From positions 2,325,501 through 2,389,500 of the forward strand of contig CP066886.1 in assembly GCA_016745315.1 (NCBI GenBank): a DNA stretch of 64,000 nucleotides, written 5' to 3'. Source of the DNA: Arthrospira sp. PCC 9108 (GTDB lineage: Bacteria > Cyanobacteriota > Cyanobacteriia > Cyanobacteriales > Microcoleaceae). The position numbers and the translations under genes are program-made. This document shows positions 39,748 to 48,297 of the stretch, piece after piece; the stretch's first letter is position 1, and every line of letters starts with the position of its first letter. Under the pieces are notes generated by a model. That model saw only the letters and a list, made by a program, of their open reading frames with translations. It had not been told where the DNA came from and ran no database searches.

Positions 39748-40511
39748 TTAATGTTGCAGTAAAACGACGGTAGCAATTCCTAAGACAAAGAAACCAAAGA
39801 ATTTTTGTAGTCGTTTACCGTCAATAAACTGATTCAAATAAGCGCCGCCGAGAGTCCCTAAACTAGCAGCTATGGTCATGGAAAAGGTGAGAGACCAATT
39901 GATGGGAACTTGTCCTAAATAGCCGATAATGCCAGCAATAGAGTTAAATGTGATAATTAATAAGGAGGTGCCGATCGCCTCTTTAATCGGAATTCCCCCC
40001 AGTAATACCAATACTGGTACGATCGCAAATCCACCCCCAACCCCGACAAATCCGGTAATTACACCTACCCCTAATCCCCCAGGGGAATTAACCACCAGCG
40101 AGAATTGTCTTTAGCGACAGAGGGATCAACCGCCTTGGGGACATGATTACTGCGGGAAATCATCAATATACTAGCCAGTAAAGCGATCGCCCCAAAAGTC
40201 ATCATTTGAATGGTATCAGTAATCCCAGGAAAAGAGGCTAAACGAGCGCCAAAATAAGCCCCTATCATCGCCGTTGGGGTAAAAATAGCAAAAGTCTTAA
40301 AATTCACGTTTCCACGCCGCCAATGGGGTAACATCCCCAGCAAACTGACTGAACCGACAATGGCTAGACTCATGGCGATCGCTTCTCTAGTCCCTATTCC
40401 CATGATATAAACGAGAACCGGAACGGCTAGAATTGACCCTCCGCCTCCAATTAAACCCAGACTCAAACCAATACAAATAGCGAGGAGATGTCCGACAATC
40501 AAAATAAGCAT
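39748..40511 (-). pseudogene. TauE/SafE-family membrane permease, one homopolymer shift
   Basis: The first frame (40511 to about 40080) and the second (about 40090 to 39748) each carry the glycine-rich half signature of TauE/SafE proteins (LIGGGGSILAVPVLVY and GVGGGFAIVPVLVLLG), an internal repeat. One G is missing in the G run near 40080. The joined protein is about 254 residues with roughly eight membrane segments. The family exports sulfite or other sulfonate products. A persulfide dioxygenase lies upstream beyond the repeat array in the same orientation, which supports a role in sulfide oxidation. Confidence 0.75.
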
Positions 40512-40547
40512 TAATCTATTAAAAAATAGGGAAAATTAAAAAACCTT

Positions 40548-41640
40548 TTAGGGGCGGGTTCTGTAGGGGCGGGTTCTGTAGGGGCGGGTTCTGTAGGGGC
40601 GGGTTCTGTAGGGGCGGGTTCTACAGTCAGCTTTGATGTATCACCAGAAACATAGATAAACCCGCCCTTTCTTTCTTACCAGTCAGCTTTGGTGTATCAC
40701 CAGAAACATAGATAAACCCGCCCTTTCTTTCTTACCAGTCAGCTTTGATGTATCACCAGAAACATAGATAAACCCGCCCTTTCTTTCTTACCAGTCAGCT
40801 TTGATGTATCACCAGAAACATAGATAAACCCGCCCTTTCTTACCAGTCAGTTTTGATGTATCACCAGAAACATAGATAAACCCGCCCTTTCTTACCAGTC
40901 AGTTTTGATGTATCACCAGAAACATAGATAAACCCGCCCTTTCTTTCTTACCAGTCAGTTTTGATGTATCACCAGAAAGATAGATAAACCCGCCCTTTCT
41001 TACCAGTCAGTTTTGATGTATCACCAGAAAGATAGATAAACCCGCCCTTTCTTACCAGTCAGTTTTGATGTATCACCAGAAAGATAGATAAACCCGCCCT
41101 TTCTTACCAGTCAGTTTTGATGTATCACCAGAAAGATAGATAAACCCGCCCTTTCTTACCAGTCAGTTTTGATGTATCACCAGAAAGATAGATAAACCCA
41201 CCCTTTCTGTCTGACCAGTCAGTTTTGATGTATCACCAGAAAGATAGATAAACCCGCCCTTTCTTACCAGTCAGCTTTGGTGTATCACCAGAAACATAGA
41301 TAAACCCGCCCTTTCTTACCAGTCAGCTTTGGTGTATCACCAGAAACATAGATAAACCCGCCCTTTCTTTCTTACCAGTCAGCTTTGATGTATCACCCGA
41401 AAGATAGATAAACCCACCCTTTCTGTCTGACCAGTCAGCTTTGGTGTATCACCAGAAAGATAGATAAACCCGCCCTTTCTTACCAGTCAGCTTTGGTGTA
41501 TCACCAGAAAGATAGATAAACCCGCCCTTTCTTTCTTACCAGTCAGCTTTGGTGTATCACCAGAAAGATAGATAAACCCGCCCTTTCTTTCTTACCAGTC
41601 AGCTTTGATGTATCACCCGAAAGATGGATAAACCCACCCG
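40548..41640. repeat. Tandem array of 19 units (about 52-60 bp) with GGGCGGGTT lead-in
   Basis: Five short copies of TAGGGGCGGGTTCTG (40552-40622) precede 19 units built on CAGTCAG(C/T)TTTG, TGTATCACCAGAAA, ATAGATAAACCCGCCC and a CTTTCTTAC joint. Variation is a few bases plus 4 bp CTTT steps, so no unique spacers exist and it is not CRISPR. The units resemble the repeat inserted in the RT genes at 2846, 8669 and 57794. It separates the exporter from its putative partner gene. Confidence 0.9.
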
Positions 41641-41660
41641 GTCATATTTTAGTTAAAGAC

Positions 41661-42359
41661 TTAGGAAAGACTGGGAACTTTTCCGCAGCGTTCATTAGCA
41701 GGAACCGCCGCCATAATTTTTTTAGGGTCGGGAAGATTGAGACTATTCATGAGTTCAATAAAACTCTCGCGGCTGTTTCCGGCTAAACGGGGGTTGTAAA
41801 GTTTTTCTTCTTTAATAGTGGAAACTGTATGACCTCGATAGTCATGACCAGGATAAACTAGAGTATTTTCGGGAAGTGTAAAGAGTTTTTGAACAATGCA
41901 ATCATAAAGTTGTCCGGGGTCGCCACTTTGGAAATCAGTACGTCCACAACCTCGGATTAATAGGGAATCTCCGGTTAAAATACGATCGCCATTTACCCAA
42001 TAGGTGATATGGCTGTCAGTGTGTCCGGGAGTAGCGATCGCCTCAATTTTAATCTCCCCTAATTCTAAGACTTCTCCATCACCAATATAGCGATCGGCAC
42101 AGGCTGCATTAGCCTTTTGGGGCACAATTCCCAGACATTCGGTAAGCTGGCGTAGTTTCCCCGTCCCGGTAATATGGTCAGCGTGAATATGGGTTTCTAA
42201 ACAATAGCGTAAGTTTAATTCCAATTCTTCCAGCAATTTCAGATCGCGATCAACTTGTTCAAGAACCGGATCCACTAATGCTGCTTCCTTGGTGACAGTA
42301 TCGGCAATTAGATAGGTATAAGTGCTGGTTTCCGGGTCGAATAGCTGACGAAATAGCAT
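41661..42359 (-). CDS. blh: Persulfide dioxygenase-like metallo-beta-lactamase-fold protein
   Basis: 232 residues. Metal ligands of the ETHE1/Blh type are visible: THIHADH (57-62), TPGHTDSH with H113, GDSLL with D131 and the late YPGHD histidine. ETHE1-type proteins use one iron and oxidise glutathione persulfide to sulfite. A GCGRTDFQ segment, typical of that group, follows the aspartate ligand. AAAGGAGAA precedes the ATG. With the TauE/SafE exporter downstream it would detoxify sulfane sulfur and export the sulfite. The symbol is by resemblance. Confidence 0.75.
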   Translation of the reverse strand: MLFRQLFDPETSTYTYLIADTVTKEAALVDPVLEQVDRDLKLLEELELNLRYCLETHIHADHITGTGKLRQLTECLGIVPQKANAACADRYIGDGEVLELGEIKIEAIATPGHTDSHITYWVNGDRILTGDSLLIRGCGRTDFQSGDPGQLYDCIVQKLFTLPENTLVYPGHDYRGHTVSTIKEEKLYNPRLAGNSRESFIELMNSLNLPDPKKIMAAVPANERCGKVPSLS

Positions 42360-42461
42360 TGATTCTCCTTTAGCCGTTGCATTTAGATATTATGTGAATA
42401 CTTAACTAGATAGTAAAGTATTAAATGCTAAACGTCAATGGTTTGGGGTGATGGTTTGGGG

Positions 42462-42875
42462 TTAACGAAAGTAAGGTCTTCCTTTCCAGAAAACGCCGAC
42501 GAGAACCCCAAGAAAGGAAAATCGTGATAAAGTGATCACGATGCCAGGTATGGGAAGTAAGGATTTAATCCATAAGCCCAGGAGTAGACAGGCAAGCAAA
42601 GCCCAGAGAGTGCCAGAATTAAGGATGATCTGTTGGTCCCACAGTTCCAAGAGATAAACAGCCAAAGCGCCGATACCGATCGCCGACACGATAAACATAA
42701 TTATGCCCAAGGGTGGAGAATACAAGAAGGCGATCGCCTGAGAGAGACTAGCCGAATGTGTTAAACCCAGAGTCAACAGCAACTCAACCGCCGCCACTAT
42801 AGCCACTGTGACCCCGGCGCTTTGAAGCAGCCACCGCCAGGGTAAAGATTTCAATTGGTATATTAAACGATTCAT
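42462..42875 (-). CDS. Small integral membrane protein
   Basis: Start chosen at the ATG at 42875 (MNRLIYQLKSLPW), which has AGGAG about 10 bases upstream; the earlier ATG at 42905 lacks a site. It is about 137 residues with four likely membrane helices (VTVAIVAAVELLLTLGL, PLGIIMFIVSAIGIGAL, LWALLACLLLGLWI, LGVLVGVFW). I recognise no family. It is divergent from the small gene at 42965. Confidence 0.65.
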   Translation of the reverse strand: MNRLIYQLKSLPWRWLLQSAGVTVAIVAAVELLLTLGLTHSASLSQAIAFLYSPPLGIIMFIVSAIGIGALAVYLLELWDQQIILNSGTLWALLACLLLGLWIKSLLPIPGIVITLSRFSFLGVLVGVFWKGRPYFR

Positions 42876-42964
42876 GGTCTGATCTCCTGTATGAGTAGCC
42901 GACAATCTGACTGCTATACTACAATTTTTGGCAGGTTGTCGAATTTGAGAGAGAGGAAACTATT

Positions 42965-43177
42965 GTGGAAACTACCATCAATTGTGCAGAAGCCTGTAAA
43001 AATGGTTGTATTCTGGGTGATAAATGCCCCCACCGGGAATATGTGACTTCTGTATCGAGTTTTATTGAAAATACATCTTTAGATCAAATGCTAGATATAG
43101 CAGAAGAAGCTGTCCGCAAAAAACGCACAGCACCACCTCAATGGATAATCCCAGACTTTCCTGAAAATCAATCTTGA
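42965..43177 (+). CDS. Small conserved-type cysteine-containing protein
   Basis: 70 residues from a GTG start with GAGAGGAAA before it. Four cysteines sit in the N-terminal third (NCAEACKNGCILGDKCPH), which could bind a metal. The rest is helical. The stop codon is formed at the edge of the neighbouring TnpB element (TTGACATAC), so the native C terminus may be altered. Function unknown. Confidence 0.6.
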   Translation: METTINCAEACKNGCILGDKCPHREYVTSVSSFIENTSLDQMLDIAEEAVRKKRTAPPQWIIPDFPENQS

Positions 43178-43260
43178 CATACTCACGCCCCCTGAAGTCA
43201 CGGTGATTCTTGACGCTTCACTGACTGACGCTACCAAGGTAGTCTTATTTCTGTCTCAGC
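43175..43260 (-). ncRNA. Putative right end and guide RNA region of the TnpB element
   Basis: Downstream of the TnpB stop the minus strand has a hairpin-prone stretch (CACCGTGACTTCAGGGGGCG) ending GTATGTCA near 43176. In IS200/IS605-type elements the RNA that guides TnpB spans the gene's 3' end and this right end, with the guide taken from the flank. Here the flank is the 3' end of the 42965-43177 gene. No guide RNA boundary can be seen directly. Confidence 0.35.
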
Positions 43261-44303
43261 GTCCGTTTAGAGTCTCCCAATGCCCTGTGGCGACTTTGTT
43301 CTATATTCTTGGCTGCATTTTCATCTCGGTCGTGTTCAGTGCCACAATTTAGGCATCGAACCGACCGAATTTTTAGATCGAGCTTACCCCATTTGTAGCC
43401 GCATTCAGAGCAAATCTGGCTGGTCGGTTCCCATGGGCTGATGACGTGAAACTCTCTACCAAACTTATCAGATTTTGACTCACAGAGCGTTCTAAACTCT
43501 CGCCAACCTTGCCAACTAATAGCCCTGGCTAGACGGCAATTTTTGACCAAGCCTGACATATTCAGGTCTTCTAAGGCAATCGTTTGGTTTTCACGAACCA
43601 GCTTAGTAGACAATTTGTGCAAGAAATCTTGGCGGGTATCTGCAATTTGATTATGCAGTTTCGCAATTTGAATTCGAGTCCTGTTTCTCCGTTTTGAGTC
43701 TTTCTGCTGACGGGCTAGTTTTTTCTGGAGCTTGCGAATTTGGCAGTCTGCTTTCGAGTAATCAGGGCTAAAAGCCTTCTCACCGTTGCTCATGACCGCA
43801 AAAGTTTTAATTCCCAAATCAATCCCGATGCTTTGGTTTTTAGCCTCGACCTGAATCGGTTCAACTTCTACAACAAAGCTCAAGAAATAGCGGTTAGCAC
43901 CATCTTTGATGACTGTAACCGAACTGGGTGCGGACGGCAATTCCCTCGACCATATGGGTTTTATATTACCAATCTTGGCTAAAAACACCTCTCCTTTTTT
44001 GATGGAAAATGCAGTTTTTTTGAAGGTCGCAGACTCCTTATTTGCTTTTTTCTTAAATCGAGGTAGCCCTACCTTTTTACCTTTTCGCTTTCCGCTAAGG
44101 GAATTAAAATAGTTTTTGTAGGCAGCATCTAACTGTTTAAGAGATTGCTGTAATGGCACAGACGAAACACTAGCCAGCCATTCTCTAGCCTCAGTCTTTT
44201 TGGTTTGGGTCAACGTTGCCGAAAGCTGGTTGTATCCAGGGTACTTATTGGACTTACTGAAAGCTAGAGCATCATTCCACACTACCCGAACACAACCAAA
44301 CAA
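43245..44303 (-). CDS. tnpB: TnpB (IS200/IS605-type) RNA-guided nuclease, 5'-truncated
   Basis: 352 residues. All catalytic parts of the RuvC domain are present: GIDLGIK with D162, ALEDLNM with E245 and HDRDENAA with D325/D327. A zinc ribbon CSECG...CLNCG (C298, C301, C317, C320) lies between. The usual 35-45 N-terminal residues before FGCVRVVWN are missing; the sequence upstream is a TAATTGATAAT repeat, so the 5' end was lost. No TnpA is near. The wedge domain may be incomplete, so activity is uncertain. Confidence 0.75.
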   Translation of the reverse strand: MFGCVRVVWNDALAFSKSNKYPGYNQLSATLTQTKKTEAREWLASVSSVPLQQSLKQLDAAYKNYFNSLSGKRKGKKVGLPRFKKKANKESATFKKTAFSIKKGEVFLAKIGNIKPIWSRELPSAPSSVTVIKDGANRYFLSFVVEVEPIQVEAKNQSIGIDLGIKTFAVMSNGEKAFSPDYSKADCQIRKLQKKLARQQKDSKRRNRTRIQIAKLHNQIADTRQDFLHKLSTKLVRENQTIALEDLNMSGLVKNCRLARAISWQGWREFRTLCESKSDKFGREFHVISPWEPTSQICSECGYKWGKLDLKIRSVRCLNCGTEHDRDENAAKNIEQSRHRALGDSKRTLRQK

Positions 44304-44777
44304 TTGATAATTGATAATTATTATCGGCTCCAGACTCCCGAAAATCCCCGGATTCCCGACTCCCTAAGTTATTCAGAAAACCCTATCTATAGTCGATATG
44401 GTCAAGCTGGCTACCCTAAACCATAGGCCAAGATGCGCTCTGGAGTCCAAGCTATTTTGTTAGCTCCGTTGGAGGTGCGCCCATAGAGGTTCTCAAGCAG
44501 TACACTAGGGAACAAGAAAAGCCGTCCTAGAAGGCTATGCACTGAGTATAATCGAAGTGCGATGCACTGAGCCTGCCCAAGTGACGGGGTTTTAGACCCA
44601 TGCTTCTGATAAGTTAACCCAGGCCAGAGGAGATCAGAAATATTGCCACCGAAAACACGAACATATATCTAGCTTGTGTTTGGTTAGTGGTTGATTAGGG
44701 GGATGACATGAAAGCGATCGCTATGCGGATTTGGGATATAATCCCTTTTGGTCAAATCATACCCGGGAGGATACTTT
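44304..44777 (+). other. Intergenic region upstream of speE; possible structured RNA at about 44410-44610
   Basis: No gene is seen in 474 bases. The stretch holds several short self-complementary parts, including GCACTGAG twice (44537 and 44573) around a GAAGTGCGATGC, and GGGGTTTTAGACCC (44587-44600). Parts look like a conserved small RNA, with 6S RNA the idea I considered, but I could not fold a convincing whole. The HIP1 site GCGATCGC lies at 44715, close to speE. Confidence 0.3.
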
Positions 44778-45719
44778 ATGGCTGGCAGTGAAGTTCAGGC
44801 TGATTTTTGGATGACAGAGTACATCACACCTTGGGATATTTATGCTCACGGGGTTATCGATGTTCTAGCCCATCAAAAAACCCCCTATCAGGAGATGTAC
44901 ATTGTTGAAACTGGGGCTTATGGTAAAGCCCTAGTCCTGGACGGTAAATGGCAGTCTTGCACCGGGGATGAGTTTCTGTATCATGAACCCCTAGTCCATC
45001 CGGGGATGGTCATTCAAGGTAAACCAGAGAAAGTCCTAGTCTTAGGTGGCGGCGAGGGAGCAACTATCCGGGAAGTGTTGCGCTGGAAAACTGTTGATCG
45101 GGTGGTAATGGTTGATATTGATGGGGATGTAGTGGAGGCGTGCCGCCAATATCTGCCAGAAATGCACCAGAATGCTTTTGAAGACCCCCGGACTGAATTA
45201 GTGGTTGGGGATGCGTTGGAGTTTCTCGATACCACCGACCAAAAATGGGATGTGATTATTTCTGATCTCTCAGACCCCATTGAGGAGGGACCCTCATTTA
45301 AACTGTTTACTAAGGAGTATTTTGAGAATATCCGGCGCGTCCTGGCTGATGATGGGATATTTGTGATTCAAGCGGGCCCGGTGGCTCCCGGAAATTTGAA
45401 CCTTCACGTTCGGATTGTTAATACAGTTAACGCTGTGTTTCCCCATGTTCAATCCTATACTAGCTTTATTCCCACCTATGGAGCCCCGTGGGGATTTGCG
45501 ATCGCCTCGCAACACCCCATTGATCCCTATCCTCAACCGGAGAAAACAGATGAAATCCTCCAACAGCATACTGTAGGCGGTATGCGGATGTTTGACGGTA
45601 CTACCCTGTTAGGACTATTTCAACTTCCCCGACATCTACGAGAGGCGATCGCCGCTGAGACTCAAGTATACACACTTTCCGAACCTCCTAAATTCTTTGG
45701 CAAAGGCAAGTTAAATTAG
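44778..45719 (+). CDS. speE: Spermidine synthase (polyamine aminopropyltransferase)
   Basis: It transfers the aminopropyl group from decarboxylated S-adenosylmethionine to putrescine. Start chosen at the ATG at 44778 (MAGSEVQADFW) with GGGAGG 8 bases before; the 44748 start would swallow that site. It is 313 residues. Features seen: GGGEGATIREVLR (cofactor loop), MVDIDGDVVEACR (acidic ribose-binding loop), DALEFL and SDLSDPI (catalytic aspartate region). Length is slightly above the usual 280-300. Some cyanobacterial members prefer other amines, so substrate is inferred. Confidence 0.85.
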   Translation: MAGSEVQADFWMTEYITPWDIYAHGVIDVLAHQKTPYQEMYIVETGAYGKALVLDGKWQSCTGDEFLYHEPLVHPGMVIQGKPEKVLVLGGGEGATIREVLRWKTVDRVVMVDIDGDVVEACRQYLPEMHQNAFEDPRTELVVGDALEFLDTTDQKWDVIISDLSDPIEEGPSFKLFTKEYFENIRRVLADDGIFVIQAGPVAPGNLNLHVRIVNTVNAVFPHVQSYTSFIPTYGAPWGFAIASQHPIDPYPQPEKTDEILQQHTVGGMRMFDGTTLLGLFQLPRHLREAIAAETQVYTLSEPPKFFGKGKLN

Positions 45720-45877
45720 CCTAGAGAATTGTTAATTGAGGCGATAAATTACCAGATTTTCGGGAACTGGGAACAGTTAGACAGCCTAGTTAATCAGATA
45801 ATTACTAACTAGCGTCTATCTACTGTTCCCCCATAAAATCCATCATTTTAATCATTTGCCACCTACTTAAAATTATC

Positions 45878-46945
45878 ATGAACAATCCGCATCTGCCCCT
45901 ACGAATTGAGACTACCAAAAAATCCCGTATTAAAGAACTAGAAACCGAACCCATACCCTTCGGCAAAATCTTCAGCGATCATATGTTAGTGGCTAACTAT
46001 AGCCAGGGAAATTGGCAGGATGTTCAAATCATCCCTTACGGTCCCATAGACCTATCCCCCGCCACGTCTGCTCTCCACTACGGACAGGCTATCTTTGAAG
46101 GGATGAAAGCCTATAAAAACCCCAATGGTGAGCCATTATTATTCCGACCGGATGCCAACCATAAACGGATTAATCAATCCGCCGAAAGGTTATGTATGCC
46201 AGCTATTCCCGAATCCATTTTTATTGATGGATTGAAAGAGTTAATTAAGTTAGATGCTGATTGGATTCCTAATAAAAATGGCAGCGTTTTATATATTAGA
46301 CCGATTTACTTTGCTGTTGATGAATCGGTAGGATTAAAACCCTCGGATTCCTATAAATTTATCATTATCACCTGTCCGGTAGGTGCTTATTATTCCCATC
46401 CTGTTAAATTGATTGTCACGGAAAAATATGTGAGAGCTTTTGAAGGGGGAACCGGTGCCGCGAAAGTAGCCGGAAACTACGCCGCCAGCCTTCTCGCAGA
46501 CCGAGAAGCTAAAGAGAAAGGCTATGATAATGTGATTTGGCTTGATGGCATTCATCGCCAATATATCGAAGAATGTGGCACGATGAACTTAGCATTTGTG
46601 ATTGATGGAGTAGTTGTCACCCCGAAATTAACCGGAACTATTTTAGCGGGAATTACGCGGGATAGTGTGTTAACTTTATGTCGTGATTGGGGAATGCCGG
46701 TAGAGGAAAGGGCGATCGCTATTGATGAGATAGTCCAAGCCTACCATCAAGGAACTCTCACGGAAGCCTTTGGTATGGGAACAGCAGCAACTATCGCCCA
46801 TATTTCCACCATTGGATATCAGGGAGAAGACATGATTTTACCTCCCGTAAGCGATCGCAAAGTAGCCAATCAAGTTTTCCAGAAACTCGAAGAAATCAAA
46901 ACCGGGAGAACAGAAGATATCCACAATTGGATATGTAGACCATAG
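45878..46945 (+). CDS. ilvE: Branched-chain amino acid aminotransferase (PLP class IV)
   Basis: It catalyses the last step of leucine, isoleucine and valine synthesis. 355 residues. The sequence shows HYGQAIFEGMKAY (substrate loop), RLCMP, YIRPIYF, GGTGAAKVAGNYA (catalytic lysine forming the Schiff base) and EECGTMNLAF with the conserved glutamate, and GTLTEAFGMGTAATI for phosphate binding. Length and motif order match the eukaryote-like BCAT group. A terminator follows at 47083. Confidence 0.9.
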   Translation: MNNPHLPLRIETTKKSRIKELETEPIPFGKIFSDHMLVANYSQGNWQDVQIIPYGPIDLSPATSALHYGQAIFEGMKAYKNPNGEPLLFRPDANHKRINQSAERLCMPAIPESIFIDGLKELIKLDADWIPNKNGSVLYIRPIYFAVDESVGLKPSDSYKFIIITCPVGAYYSHPVKLIVTEKYVRAFEGGTGAAKVAGNYAASLLADREAKEKGYDNVIWLDGIHRQYIEECGTMNLAFVIDGVVVTPKLTGTILAGITRDSVLTLCRDWGMPVEERAIAIDEIVQAYHQGTLTEAFGMGTAATIAHISTIGYQGEDMILPPVSDRKVANQVFQKLEEIKTGRTEDIHNWICRP

Positions 46946-47082
46946 TAATAGATGCTTTTTCCCTGTGATTGCCGTCTAATTGGCGGCTAATTGACCCGTG
47001 AAGGGCATCATTTCCGCCTCAAGGTATAACTTGCTTTCATGGGCATACTAGGCTGTAGTTGCCCGCTAATTGCCCGCTAATT

Positions 47083-47109
47083 GCCCGTTAGTTTCTGACG
47101 GGCTTTTTT
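47083..47109 (+). terminator. Rho-independent terminator after ilvE
   Basis: Stem GCCCGT/ACGGGC with a nine-base loop, followed by T6. Three GCTAATTG(C/A)CCG repeats stand just before it (46983-47090). Confidence 0.75.
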
Positions 47110-47128
47110 AGTCATCATCAGACAAATA

Positions 47129-48274
47129 TCAGGCTTTCTTAATTTCCTTAATCACCCAATCAAAAGTTTCCATAACCTGTTGTAGGGCTGTTTCATCCTG
47201 GAGAGTAGACAGACGCAAAGTTAGCGATCGATACTCACTCGGTTCTACCGGGAGAGATAAACCAATAGAACTAAACTTATTGCGAAGTTCCAGCCATTTG
47301 TCCTGACAATCAAAAGGAGGTTGAGAGGCATATTTATTAGAGGAAATTTCCAAACGCCCGGAAATATCCACACTAAATAACTTGTGAGTTTTTTTACCCT
47401 TTTGATGAAGCCAAGCCGTAAACCCGCCATAGATATCCCCGGTTCCCCATTGAATATCAATTTTCGGCTGTTGTTGTTTCGCCCAAGCGTGAATTTTCTG
47501 GGCTAGTTGTGCTTCATCAGTTCCCCGGCGGATATTTAATTCCTCAAAAAAAGACATCTCATCCCAGCGTCTGCGTTCCCCAGTAGCGCTAGATTTTTTC
47601 TGTTGCGCTTCCGCCGTTTGACCAATTACCCGAGGTACTAAAGTCCTTAAACCTTCCTGACTGACATATTGCTTAATTTCCACCGCCCAGACTTCCCCAG
47701 GGTCAGTTTGCTTATTGAGAAACTCAACCACCCGACGCAAAGAGGGGGAGATTTCATCAGCCACAAAAACCAGACGAATTTTGCCAGCCTGTAGATTAGT
47801 TTTCACTTTTTGCCAAAAACGCTCTTCCTTAGCATCAGGTCCCAGAAACTCCTCAAAAACCTGTTCTGGATCGCGACCTTGTTCGCGACAGTTAGCCTCA
47901 AATTGAGCAATAGTGGATTCAATAGGCCAGTAAAAGCCAACATGGGCCGCATAATCCAACATTAGCCCGATCGCCTTTTGGCGCATTTCCGTATTACGGA
48001 TACGGCGAATATCCACTAAAGTAGGGATAGCATCCTGGTCAATAAACAAATGATCCAAAGACCAGCGACCGCCGCTTTCCTCCTCCGGGGGAACCATAGC
48101 ATCCCTGGAAATCAATAGCCACCGTCTAGGGGTGGCGCGATCAATCTCATCCCCAGCCAGCAAATTCGGATAAGATTCTAGCAAGTCCTGAAGTTGATCC
48201 TCAGAATCATAGTCTTGTTCCATCATTTCCACAAGCTGATCATCATCTTGAATGAGATAAATGCCTCCACCCAT
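47129..48274 (-). CDS. PD-(D/E)XK nuclease-like protein with altered active site
   Basis: 381 residues. The N-terminal part follows the pattern of NucS/DUF-type nucleases: an ELL-like helix (EDQLQDLLESYPNLLAG), RRWLLISRDAMVP, WSLDHLFIDQDAIPTLVDI and an NTEMRQKAIGLMLDYAA helix. Relatives that I recall carry D...(V)EVK; here the lysine position reads arginine (LVDIRRIRNTE). The middle and C-terminal parts are unknown. It is monocistronic, downstream of dapF in the same orientation (gap 23 bases). It may still bind nucleic acid without cutting. Confidence 0.55.
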   Translation of the reverse strand: MGGGIYLIQDDDQLVEMMEQDYDSEDQLQDLLESYPNLLAGDEIDRATPRRWLLISRDAMVPPEEESGGRWSLDHLFIDQDAIPTLVDIRRIRNTEMRQKAIGLMLDYAAHVGFYWPIESTIAQFEANCREQGRDPEQVFEEFLGPDAKEERFWQKVKTNLQAGKIRLVFVADEISPSLRRVVEFLNKQTDPGEVWAVEIKQYVSQEGLRTLVPRVIGQTAEAQQKKSSATGERRRWDEMSFFEELNIRRGTDEAQLAQKIHAWAKQQQPKIDIQWGTGDIYGGFTAWLHQKGKKTHKLFSVDISGRLEISSNKYASQPPFDCQDKWLELRNKFSSIGLSLPVEPSEYRSLTLRLSTLQDETALQQVMETFDWVIKEIKKA

Positions 48275-48297
48275 AGCAATTTCCTTGATTTACCTAA

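Noticed and set aside
40548..41640. CRISPR array
   Set aside because: Whole units repeat with only small changes; there are no unique spacers, no palindromic short repeat with constant spacing, and no cas genes.
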